Below, in pieces: positions 27,034 through 35,182 of a stretch of DNA of 39,001 nucleotides. The notes under the pieces were generated by a model. That model was not told the DNA's origin, made no database searches, and worked only from the letters and a program-made list of their open reading frames with translations. Source of the stretch: Methylopumilus sp009926035. Its GTDB lineage: Bacteria > Pseudomonadota > Gammaproteobacteria > Burkholderiales > Methylophilaceae. The stretch lies in assembly GCA_041165405.1 (NCBI GenBank), contig JBEANL010000007.1, positions 1 to 39,001 of the forward strand, in the 5' to 3' direction. A program made the translations under genes and the position numbers. Within the stretch, counting starts at the first letter, position 1. Each line of letters begins with the position of its first letter.

Positions 27034-29616
27034 TTAAATTTTAGTAAATTTAAGTTTACCTGAAATACTATCAATCTTAATGGTATCTTTTGCCATAAAA
27101 TGGCCTGCTAAAATTTCTTTAGCGAGTGGATTTTCAATTTCAGATTGAATCGCTCTCTTTAATGGTCTTGCACCATAGACTGGATCAAATCCTTCTTTCG
27201 AAATTTCTTCTAAAGCAGCATCCGTAATGTCTACTTTCATTTCAAGTTGTGCCAATCGATCTTTTAAATATTGCAACTGAATCGCTGCAATCGATTTCAC
27301 ATGATCATCTGCTAACGCGTGGAAGACAACCACTTCATCAATACGATTAATGAACTCTGGACGGAAATGATTTTTAACTTCACCCATCACAGCTAATTTA
27401 ATCACTTGATAATCATCACCCGACATCGACTGGATCATGTTAGAAGCTAAGTTAGATGTCATGATAATTACTGTATTTTTAAAATCTACAGTGCGCCCTT
27501 GTCCATCTGTTAAACGCCCGTCATCTAATACTTGAAGAAGCACATTAAACACATCTGGGTGTGCCTTCTCTACCTCGTCCAACAAAATGACACTGTAAGG
27601 TTTTCGTCTTACTGCTTCGGTGAGATACCCACCTTCTTCATAGCCCACGTATCCTGGGGGAGCTCCAATTAATCGAGCTACAGAATGTTTCTCCATAAAC
27701 TCACTCATATCAATTCTGATTAAGTGATCTGTGGAGTCAAATAAAAAGTTAGCTAATGATTTACATAGCTCGGTTTTACCGACGCCTGTAGGTCCTAAGA
27801 AAAGGAAGGAGCCATAAGGTCGATTAGGATCACTTAAACCTGATCTTGAACGACGGATTGCATCGGACACTACACGCACAGCCTCATCTTGTCCTACGAC
27901 ACGCTCATGAAGTTTATCTTCCATTTTTAAAAGCTTATCGCGTTCACCTTGCATCATTTTTGCCACAGGAATGCCCGTGGCACGACTCACGACTTCTGCT
28001 ATTTCATCAGCCCCCACTTCGGTTCGAAGCATGCGATTTGCTTGGGGCTTGGCAGTTTCAGCTTTAGCAGCTTGTTTAAGTTGCGTCTCTAATTCTGGTA
28101 ATTTTCCATACTGCAACTCAGACACTTTTTGCCATTCACCTTTTCGTGTTGCTTCTTCAATTTTTAAACGTATCTGTTCAATTTCTTCTTTGATATGTTT
28201 TGAGCCTTGAAGTTGTGCTTTCTCAGATTTCCAGATTTCCTCTAAATTACTAAATTCCTTCTCAAGCTTCTTAATTTCATCTTCAATCAACTCAAAACGT
28301 TTTTTAGACGCTTCATCTTTTTCACGACGCATCGCTTCACGTTCAATTTTTAACTGAATAAGTCGACGTTCCAATTTATCTAAAACTTCTGGTTTAGAAT
28401 CAATCTCCATCTTGATCCGAGATGCGGCTTCATCAATTAGGTCAATAGCTTTATCTGGTAAGAATCGATCAGTAATATATCGATGCGATAATTCTGCTGC
28501 AGCTACAATTGCAGGATCAGTAATCTCGACATTGTGATGAAGCTCATATTTTTCTTGCAGGCCACGAAGTATTGCAATGGTCGCCTCTACTGAGGGTTCG
28601 TCTACCAACACTTTCTGGAATCGTCTTTCTAGTGCGGCATCTTTCTCAATATATTTTCGATATTCATCTAAAGTTGTTGCTCCTACGCAATGGAGTTCAC
28701 CGCGAGCTAATGCGGGCTTTAACATATTGCCAGCATCCATAGCACCCTCAGTTTTACCAGCGCCTACCATCGTATGAATTTCGTCGATAAAAACAATGGT
28801 TTGACCTTCATCTAATGCAATTTCTTTTAATACAGCTTTTAGACGCTCCTCAAAATCTCCTCGGTATTTTGCTCCTGCTAATAATGCTGCCATATCAAGT
28901 GATAGCACTCGTTTATTTTTTAATGAGTCAGGGACTTCACCATTCACGATGCGTTGCGCCAAACCTTCAACAATGGCTGTTTTACCCACACCAGGCTCAC
29001 CAATCAATACAGGGTTATTTTTCGTACGTCGTTGTAAAACTTGAATAGTGCGACGGATTTCGTCATCACGACCAATCACTGGATCAAGCTTACCGATGCG
29101 TGCTCGTTCTGTTAAATCAATTGTATATTTCTTTAAGGCTTCTCTTTGGCCGTCTGCATCTTGAGAATTTATTTTGTCATTACCTCTTACAGATTGAACA
29201 GCTTTTTCTAAAGCCGCTTTGGTTAAACCATGTTGTTTTAATAATTTAGCCACATCACTTTTATCATCAGCTAATGCTAATAAAAACATCTCGCTTGAGA
29301 CATAAGCATCACCTAATTTTTGTGAATTTTTTTCTGTTAAATTTAAAAGATTATTTAAATCTCGTGATATTGAAATTTCACCTTGATTACCCTCAACTTT
29401 AGGTAATTTATCAATAGTTGATTTAAGCGACACTTTAAGAGGTGCTAAATTAACACCCGCATAAGATAAAAGTGAAGCTGTACTTCCGTCGTCTTGGTCA
29501 AGCAAGGCTTGAACCATGTGAACTGGCTCGATATTAGGATTGTCATTCGCATTTGCAAGACTCTGTGCATCAGCAAATGCTTGCTGAAACTTCGTGGTCA
29601 ATTTATCAAAACGCAT
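27034..29616 (-). CDS. clpB: Protein disaggregase ClpB
   Basis: Hexameric AAA+ chaperone that with DnaK dissolves heat-induced aggregates. 860 residues: N-domain (1-145), first AAA module with Walker A GEPGVGKT (206-213) and FIDEIHTMVGAG, the long coiled-coil middle domain (about 400-525), second AAA module with GPTGVGKT and ILLDEVEKAH, and the C-terminal VYGARPLKRAIQ. The middle domain and the lack of a ClpP-binding IGF/L loop identify ClpB. A sigma-32-type promoter lies upstream, with GAGGA before the ATG. Confidence 0.98.
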   Translation of the reverse strand: MRFDKLTTKFQQAFADAQSLANANDNPNIEPVHMVQALLDQDDGSTASLLSYAGVNLAPLKVSLKSTIDKLPKVEGNQGEISISRDLNNLLNLTEKNSQKLGDAYVSSEMFLLALADDKSDVAKLLKQHGLTKAALEKAVQSVRGNDKINSQDADGQREALKKYTIDLTERARIGKLDPVIGRDDEIRRTIQVLQRRTKNNPVLIGEPGVGKTAIVEGLAQRIVNGEVPDSLKNKRVLSLDMAALLAGAKYRGDFEERLKAVLKEIALDEGQTIVFIDEIHTMVGAGKTEGAMDAGNMLKPALARGELHCVGATTLDEYRKYIEKDAALERRFQKVLVDEPSVEATIAILRGLQEKYELHHNVEITDPAIVAAAELSHRYITDRFLPDKAIDLIDEAASRIKMEIDSKPEVLDKLERRLIQLKIEREAMRREKDEASKKRFELIEDEIKKLEKEFSNLEEIWKSEKAQLQGSKHIKEEIEQIRLKIEEATRKGEWQKVSELQYGKLPELETQLKQAAKAETAKPQANRMLRTEVGADEIAEVVSRATGIPVAKMMQGERDKLLKMEDKLHERVVGQDEAVRVVSDAIRRSRSGLSDPNRPYGSFLFLGPTGVGKTELCKSLANFLFDSTDHLIRIDMSEFMEKHSVARLIGAPPGYVGYEEGGYLTEAVRRKPYSVILLDEVEKAHPDVFNVLLQVLDDGRLTDGQGRTVDFKNTVIIMTSNLASNMIQSMSGDDYQVIKLAVMGEVKNHFRPEFINRIDEVVVFHALADDHVKSIAAIQLQYLKDRLAQLEMKVDITDAALEEISKEGFDPVYGARPLKRAIQSEIENPLAKEILAGHFMAKDTIKIDSISGKLKFTKI

Positions 29617-29648
29617 GTTAATTCCTCATAAATTAGTCTAATACTTCT

Positions 29649-29676
29649 TATATGAGGATGAATTGATAAATTTCAA
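29649..29676 (-). promoter_or_regulatory. Sigma-32 (RpoH) heat-shock promoter of clpB
   Basis: On the minus strand TTGAAA (plus 29671-29676), a 13-base spacer and CCTCATATA (plus 29649-29657) match the RpoH consensus TTGAAA-N13/14-CCCCATNTA at all but one base. Transcription would start near 29642, giving a leader of about 25 bases. Confidence 0.75.
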
Positions 29677-29689
29677 TCAGTTTATAGAA

Positions 29690-30151
29690 TTATTTTTTAA
29701 ACCATTTATCGAGAAATACTTTAGAGATTTTTCCACTTAATGGAGTAATTTGATGCTTAGCATCATAAAAGTACGTTCTGGGAAGTTCGCCGTACCAATT
29801 TGGATCAATACTATATCTGAGCTTATCTTCATCAACCTCTGCATATTGATATTGTTCATGCTGAGGGAGATTTGCCTGACTTAAAATTCTTTCAGCTTTT
29901 TTAGCAGACTCTTTTCCATCTACACATACTGTGATTAATTTAACGCTGGTATTTTTAGTGAGGACTTTACCAAGTTTTTTAAGGTCTTCTATACAATATG
30001 GGCAATCAATAGACCAAAAAGAAATAATCAAAGGCTGATTGAGATATTTCGTCTCAATAGCTTTTCGAGTGTTGAGATCAAACGGCATAAAATCATATGC
30101 AAATGAAAAGTTCGAAAAAAACAAAAATGTTAAAAGAATCTTTAATTTCAT
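29690..30151 (-). CDS. Exported thioredoxin-fold protein (TlpA-like)
   Basis: From the ATG at 30151, 153 residues: signal peptide (cleavage near FSFA at about 18), then a thioredoxin fold with the redox site WSIDCPYC (C50, C53) and the cis-proline loop GELPRTYFYD. Family members reduce or carry thiols in the periplasm; some act in copper delivery or cytochrome maturation. Last gene of the four-gene locus, five bases behind the beta-propeller gene; a longer start at 30202 would overlap that gene and hide the signal. A copper-related role is inferred from context. Confidence 0.8.
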   Translation of the reverse strand: MKLKILLTFLFFSNFSFAYDFMPFDLNTRKAIETKYLNQPLIISFWSIDCPYCIEDLKKLGKVLTKNTSVKLITVCVDGKESAKKAERILSQANLPQHEQYQYAEVDEDKLRYSIDPNWYGELPRTYFYDAKHQITPLSGKISKVFLDKWFKK

Positions 30152-30156
30152 ATAGC

Positions 30157-31353
30157 CTATTCTAGAGATATTAATTGATAGCCATCTTTGATCGTGTTCC
30201 AAGAAAGAAAGGCTTTATTATTAAATTGAATAAGCTCTGGGTAGTCTGAAACGCCATCAGTTTTTTTGATTACCTTAGATTCTAGCCAATTTTTCCCGCC
30301 ATCTTCTGATACAGATAAAACAATATAGTTACCAAATTCATTAATCTCTTTCCAAGCCAAATAAACTTTTTCATTGATACTTAGCAGTGACGGGTGGCTT
30401 GGCTGAAAATTTATATTTCCAAACCTCTTAGCGGGTGAACTTACCCAAGCATCGCCATCGATTCGCCCATAAAATAAACCTGCTTTCTCTCCTCCATCAA
30501 ACCAAGCCATGTGAAACCCCCAGTCTCCTCCTTTTGTTATTGCTGGGCCGTGATGCGGGCATGCATCAATTTTCCAACCACCAAAAGTGGCTCTATTAAC
30601 AACGACATTATCGTTAATATCAATCTTAGCTACTGCATGATCTCTAATGCCTCCATCATAAAGCTGCCGCCACATAGCAATAATGTTTCCACTCTTGTCA
30701 TTTGTAAGAGCAATTCTGCAACATTCACAACTGCTATCAATAATTTTTTTCTCAGTTTTAAATGATTCGCCAAAATTTTCTGAGACAGCATAATACAGGG
30801 CCGCACCTTTATACTCTTTTTCTTTTTTTTGCAGTTTGGCTTTTTCTAAATCGCGCTTATCTACCCATGCTACAAAAATTCGCCCGTCTTTATTTACATT
30901 GATAGCATCAAAACGATGTGTAATTTCTGATTTGTCTTGATGAACGATCTGAGGTAATTCAAAAGTTTTTCCACGATCTTTTGATCTCGCAAACCATATA
31001 TAGCCTGTATAAGGCTTTGAGAGAGCCTGGGTCCAAGTGACATAAATATTTCCCTCAGGGCCAATAGCAATTTTAGGCCTTGCGTCTCCTGATGTTCCTA
31101 TTTTCTGAAGTTCGGTATTTACATTTATAGATTTTGAGAAATTAAGTCCTTGATCGTTTGATGAGTCAACAATAATAAATCCCTGCTGTTCTCTCACCCG
31201 CCATAAAGTTCCCAAGTGATCAAAAGAAGCTGAAGTTACTACAGAGGGCCCATGACTATGACCTTCATGAGAAATACTGACCTCACAGAAAAAGATTAGC
31301 AATAAAAATATTATTTTTTTTATAAGCTTAATAATCAAATTTAATTTGCGCAT
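30157..31353 (-). CDS. Exported sialidase-like beta-propeller protein with His/Cys clusters
   Basis: 398 residues from the ATG at 31353, which lies 26 bases inside the TonB-receptor gene. A signal peptide ends near residue 28, right before a HEGHSHG cluster (29-35). Asp-box repeats (for example SEDGGKNW, ARSKDRGKTF) indicate a six-bladed sialidase-type propeller, but I see no sialidase Arg triad, so a glycosidase role is doubtful. Two clusters stand out: CECC at 209-212 and CPHH at 265-268, plausible metal sites. Placed between a TonB receptor and a thioredoxin-like protein, it may bind copper in the periplasm (inference). Confidence 0.78.
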   Translation of the reverse strand: MRKLNLIIKLIKKIIFLLLIFFCEVSISHEGHSHGPSVVTSASFDHLGTLWRVREQQGFIIVDSSNDQGLNFSKSINVNTELQKIGTSGDARPKIAIGPEGNIYVTWTQALSKPYTGYIWFARSKDRGKTFELPQIVHQDKSEITHRFDAINVNKDGRIFVAWVDKRDLEKAKLQKKEKEYKGAALYYAVSENFGESFKTEKKIIDSSCECCRIALTNDKSGNIIAMWRQLYDGGIRDHAVAKIDINDNVVVNRATFGGWKIDACPHHGPAITKGGDWGFHMAWFDGGEKAGLFYGRIDGDAWVSSPAKRFGNINFQPSHPSLLSINEKVYLAWKEINEFGNYIVLSVSEDGGKNWLESKVIKKTDGVSDYPELIQFNNKAFLSWNTIKDGYQLISLE

Positions 31354-33601
31354 AGCCTGTTCTTTGAGAAAGTGGATGATGAACATAAGCCTGATCATTA
31401 AAAATATTATCTACTCCCAATGATGCTGTCCATCTGTCTTTAAATTTATAATTTGCCTTAGCATCTACAAATAGTAATCGGCTAGCGCCTGCATATGTCT
31501 CTGGATTAATATCTGAATTATCCAATTGTATAAATTGACGTCCGCTATATCTTGCAGCTAAACTCATTGTAAAATCTTCACTAACTCTATAAGTTGCTAC
31601 AGCTTTATAAAGCTGTCTTGGGATACGGGGCACTTTTTTGTTAATATAAGAGGGTGCTGCATCATTTTTCAAAATCTCTGAATCAGTTAAAGTTGCATTC
31701 GCTACCACATCAAGTTTAGGAATCATTACGTTTTTCAATTCAGTTGCTAATTCAATGCCATGTATTCTGACATGGTCTACATTCTGAACATATGAACTTG
31801 AAGTACCAACAGATGAAACGTTTGTTTGAGAAATTAATGCGTCATACCTATCCTCTCTAAAAAGACTAGCCCTTGCAAGGCCTTTTGCAAAACGATGCTC
31901 TGCTGTAATTTCACTAGAATAAATTTCTTCAGGTTTTAAATTTGGATTATTCGTAACAATCCTGCTACTGTCTGTTAACTGTTGGAATAGCTCGGTGACA
32001 GTTGGAAATCGGTACGCTTTGCCAAAGGCAGCTCGAAATCCCCATGCTGGTATAGGTTCAAAACTTAAGGATACCTTGGGAGAAAAGGTATTTCTAGATC
32101 TATCCTCATACCTAGCAAGATTTGTAGTATTTTGGTTTACTCCATCATAAGCTTCATAATGCTCTTGACGAGCTCCCAATGTAAGCGCCCATAACGGCGT
32201 TATTTGCCATTTATCTTGAACATAAACAGCATGCGTTTTTGTATTACCGGAAGATAAGGAACTAAAAGTTCCTTTTTGTGAGCCCATCCAATCACTAGAT
32301 GCATTTACTATTTGCCTTAGCTGATAGTAATCTAAGTGGTAGCCGAGATCAATGGTGTGATCTTTTGGACGCAATGTGATGCGACTATCAAATACCGTCC
32401 AACCCGTGCCTGAAAGATCCGTAATCTGCCCTGTTTTAGAAATATAAGGATTAGTGAGGGAGGGGTTGGTATTTGAAGTTTCTGACAAATTTGATCGATT
32501 ACTCAAGTCTCTTCGATAATCATAATCAGATAGTGTCACCTGCCAATTAAAGAAACCTTTATCATTAGATTTAAAGTCAATCGATTGCATCACGTGAAAC
32601 GCTTCTGCCTGAGCTGGATTCATTTTACTTAGAGAATAACTTTTCCCGTCAAAAATAACGTTCCCACCATAAATGGAATTTCCCAGCGTATCCTTGATAT
32701 AACTTTGTACATTTTGTCTACTATCAAGATCCCATAAGCCAATCGTATAAGTAAGCTTAGATTGATTTGAGAATTCATACTGACCTTTAAATTTTCCATT
32801 TGTCTGAATAGAAGTATCAATAGCTGTAGCACCGAATATGATTCGATCTTGATTTTTTATGCCTTTATCCCGGTAGGCGCCAGCTATAGTATCCGGTGTA
32901 GTTCCTACCCCTTTGCTATCACTTACAGAAAAATCAAGGGGCTGTGCCGTATTTTCAAGTCTGTTCACACTCGCCCAAAAACTGAAATCATTGACTTTAT
33001 TTCCTACAGAAAAAAATTCACGGTTACCAATCTTGGTTTGATCAGTGCCATAAAGCTTAAAATTTTGGATAAAACTTTGCACTCCAGCATGGGCCTCTAG
33101 TCTTTCAGGCATGCGTGTTTCGATATTGATCACTCCACCCATTGAATTTCCAGCATAAAGTGAAGAAAAAGGGCCATACATCATACTTATCCTTTGAATT
33201 TCTTCAGGATTTACCATGCCCCATCTTGGAGGGTATGAAAATGAATTCCCAAGTAAATTTGATAAAAGAACGCCATCTGCATAAAGCATGCTTTGTGCGC
33301 TAGATATGCTTCCTATGGTTCTTGAGGAAATAATACCGTTTCTATCTCCAATAGACCTTTCTCTCACTTGGATGCTGGGTAAGTATTTTAAAGTTTGAGC
33401 AGGAGTTGCAGCATTAACAGTTTCTTCAATTTGCTTTTTGTCATAAGTTTCAACGGTAGCCGGAAATTTCATGATACGGCTATCGACAAAAGAATCTTTG
33501 ACTGAAATAGTGCCGGTTACTAAATCAGATGTCTCTCCAGACAAAGCTGATGGCACAATACATAAATATAAAATAGCAGGAATAATTTTTCTCTTAAACA
33601 T
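31328..33601 (-). CDS. TonB-dependent outer-membrane receptor, probably for copper
   Basis: 757-residue receptor. Signal peptide (cleavage near SALSG at 22), plug domain about 46-165 (PATVETYDKKQIEE, LLYAD-like YADGV, YGPFSSLYAGNSMGGVINIET), then a 22-strand barrel ending in an aromatic residue (QIKFDY). No classic TonB box is obvious; GTISVKD around 30-36 is the nearest candidate. The substrate cannot be read from the sequence; a DUF2946/CruR-like gene upstream suggests copper or a copper chelate, with a siderophore or lanthanide carrier as alternatives. Preceded by a 66-base gap with inverted repeats. Confidence 0.9.
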   Translation of the reverse strand: MFKRKIIPAILYLCIVPSALSGETSDLVTGTISVKDSFVDSRIMKFPATVETYDKKQIEETVNAATPAQTLKYLPSIQVRERSIGDRNGIISSRTIGSISSAQSMLYADGVLLSNLLGNSFSYPPRWGMVNPEEIQRISMMYGPFSSLYAGNSMGGVINIETRMPERLEAHAGVQSFIQNFKLYGTDQTKIGNREFFSVGNKVNDFSFWASVNRLENTAQPLDFSVSDSKGVGTTPDTIAGAYRDKGIKNQDRIIFGATAIDTSIQTNGKFKGQYEFSNQSKLTYTIGLWDLDSRQNVQSYIKDTLGNSIYGGNVIFDGKSYSLSKMNPAQAEAFHVMQSIDFKSNDKGFFNWQVTLSDYDYRRDLSNRSNLSETSNTNPSLTNPYISKTGQITDLSGTGWTVFDSRITLRPKDHTIDLGYHLDYYQLRQIVNASSDWMGSQKGTFSSLSSGNTKTHAVYVQDKWQITPLWALTLGARQEHYEAYDGVNQNTTNLARYEDRSRNTFSPKVSLSFEPIPAWGFRAAFGKAYRFPTVTELFQQLTDSSRIVTNNPNLKPEEIYSSEITAEHRFAKGLARASLFREDRYDALISQTNVSSVGTSSSYVQNVDHVRIHGIELATELKNVMIPKLDVVANATLTDSEILKNDAAPSYINKKVPRIPRQLYKAVATYRVSEDFTMSLAARYSGRQFIQLDNSDINPETYAGASRLLFVDAKANYKFKDRWTASLGVDNIFNDQAYVHHPLSQRTGYAQIKFDY

Positions 33602-33620
33602 TTAATCAATCTCGTAAAAT

Positions 33621-33660
33621 AGAAAAATTGTGCAAATCTATGCACAAGTAATGCATTACT
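33621..33660 (-). terminator. Attenuator-like tandem hairpins between cruR-like gene and TonB receptor
   Basis: On the minus strand TTGTGCA, six bases, TGCACAA (plus 33628-33647) form a perfect 7-base-pair stem followed by five T, an intrinsic-terminator shape, though the stem is only three G-C pairs. Abutting it upstream is the perfect 14-base palindrome AGTAATGCATTACT (plus 33647-33660). An AUGCA/UGCAU pairing between the two elements would break the terminator stem. It could equally be a DNA operator for a dimeric regulator. Confidence 0.5.
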
Positions 33661-33667
33661 AGTTAGA

Positions 33668-34045
33668 TTAAATAGTTGGCGGAGCTTGCGGAGGGTGAGA
33701 GGATCTAAAGTAGGACTGAAGTATTGGGGATTCGTATTCTAGGAAAAATTTCGCAGCATTAGAAATTAAAATTAATCCTAATTGGATATTACCTTCTGGT
33801 AAATAACTCTTGTCTGAGGCTATCGAACAATAAGCACAATGAGTCAGATTAATATCTGCATGATTTTTATCTGGGCTCTGATTTTGCGTCGAAACAAATT
33901 TAATACCTTGAGAGGTGCAAATTCTCTCTATGTCATGAGTGTTAAGTTTTGACTCAGACGCGTGTGAAATTAATGGCATAAAGGATGTCAAAAGCATTGC
34001 AAAAATTGCAATCCAACTTCCTATTTTTTTATATGCATTTTTCAT
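33668..34045 (-). CDS. DUF2946 family protein, CruR-like copper-sensing leader ORF
   Basis: 125 residues from the ATG at 34045 (GTG at 34051 possible). Signal-like N-terminus (MKNAYKKIGSW, hydrophobic to about residue 26), C43, then the conserved HCAYCS (C70, C73), and a C-terminal PPQAPPTI (QAPP 120-123). In Bordetella pertussis, the DUF2946 protein CruR senses copper with its CxxC while being translated, and a C-terminal RAPP motif arrests the ribosome, controlling transcription of a downstream TonB-dependent transporter. Here the arrangement is the same, with Arg replaced by Gln. Function by analogy is likely; a stable exported copper protein is the alternative. Confidence 0.78.
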   Translation of the reverse strand: MKNAYKKIGSWIAIFAMLLTSFMPLISHASESKLNTHDIERICTSQGIKFVSTQNQSPDKNHADINLTHCAYCSIASDKSYLPEGNIQLGLILISNAAKFFLEYESPILQSYFRSSHPPQAPPTI

Positions 34046-34073
34046 AATCACTAAATTTTAACAGAAATAATTG

Positions 34074-34712
34074 CTAATTTTCTGAAAAACGCTCTTCAAG
34101 CCATGGATCTGCATCATTATGATATCCGCGGACTTCCCAAAAACCTGGCCTATCTTCTGCATGTAATTCAATAGCTTTTAGCCACTTTGCGCTTTTCCAT
34201 GCATAACGTTTAGGCACTACCAATCTAACGGGGCCTCCATGTTCATTTTCCAAGGGCTTATTAAAAACATGATGAGCCACAATCACATCATCATCTAACA
34301 TCACTTCTATTGGAATATTGGTCGTGTAATCGTCATAACTATGCAATGTCACGTAATGTGCGTTATTTAATGGCTTAGCCAAGGCTAATATATCTCTTGC
34401 TAAAACACCCTCCCATGGCACATCTAACATTGACCAACGCGTGACACAATGAAAATCTGAAATATCTTTTGTTTGAGGTAGTTTTAATAAAGAAGTCCAA
34501 TCCAAATCAATCTCTTTTTCAACAAGGCCAAACACTTTTAATTTCCAATTACTTTCATCTACTTCAGGTCTAATGCCTAAATCAAGTATAGGAAATTTAG
34601 TAGTGAGTGTTTGTCCTGCAGGAATTCGATTGTTTAGATTGGGTTCGTTTCGTTTTAGGCCTTTTTTGGCGAGAGCGATTTTACCTTCTATCAGTTTTTT
34701 CCAGTCAGGCAT
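34074..34712 (-). CDS. Sulfite oxidase-like molybdopterin oxidoreductase, cytosolic
   Basis: A 212-residue protein that consists of the oxidoreductase molybdopterin-binding domain alone. The molybdenum-ligand cysteine is C89 in FHCVTRWS, and the C-terminal GGPVRLVVPKRYAWKSAKW matches the cofactor pocket of YedY/MsrP-like enzymes. There is no Tat or Sec signal and no MsrQ-like membrane partner beside it, so it is not a periplasmic MsrP. The substrate is unknown. It lies two bases after lspA and 28 before the DUF2946 gene. Confidence 0.87.
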   Translation of the reverse strand: MPDWKKLIEGKIALAKKGLKRNEPNLNNRIPAGQTLTTKFPILDLGIRPEVDESNWKLKVFGLVEKEIDLDWTSLLKLPQTKDISDFHCVTRWSMLDVPWEGVLARDILALAKPLNNAHYVTLHSYDDYTTNIPIEVMLDDDVIVAHHVFNKPLENEHGGPVRLVVPKRYAWKSAKWLKAIELHAEDRPGFWEVRGYHNDADPWLEERFSEN

Positions 34713-34714
34713 GA

Positions 34715-35182
34715 TTAACTCAGTAAAGGTTTTTTATTTTTTAATGCATCATAAAGAATTAAAGCGACACCTATTGAAATAAAACTATCTGCCACATTAA
34801 ATGCTGGCCAGTAATAAGCTTCATAGTGAATATAAATGAAATCGATCACAAAGCCATAATAGCTTCTGTCACACAAATTACCTAGGGCTCCACCAAGCAC
34901 AAAAGCGAGTGCTAGGCATAATAATGGCTGTTTTAATCGCTCACGTATTAATCTAATTATGATAACAATTGCGATCAATGAAACGACGATAAAGAAATAT
35001 CTCTGCCAGCCAGAGGCTTCACTTAAAAAACTAAAAGCGGCTCCCGTATTTTGAAAATGCACAATATTAAAAAATGGAGTTATTACTAAAGCGCTTCCAA
35101 AATCTAGATTATAAAATATCCACTGTTTAGATATAAGATCCAAAATAACAATCAAGAATGCAATCACAATATACTTAAGCAT
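34715..35182 (-). CDS. lspA: Lipoprotein signal peptidase II
   Basis: Aspartyl protease that cuts prolipoproteins such as LptE. 155 residues with four membrane segments (about 3-21, 60-78, 88-103, 128-147). The catalytic aspartates are D114 in FVIDF and D132 in FNVADS, preceded by GGALGNLCDR. Its start overlaps the ileS end by eight bases; ileS-lspA is a standard proteobacterial pair. Confidence 0.97.
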   Translation of the reverse strand: MLKYIVIAFLIVILDLISKQWIFYNLDFGSALVITPFFNIVHFQNTGAAFSFLSEASGWQRYFFIVVSLIAIVIIIRLIRERLKQPLLCLALAFVLGGALGNLCDRSYYGFVIDFIYIHYEAYYWPAFNVADSFISIGVALILYDALKNKKPLLS

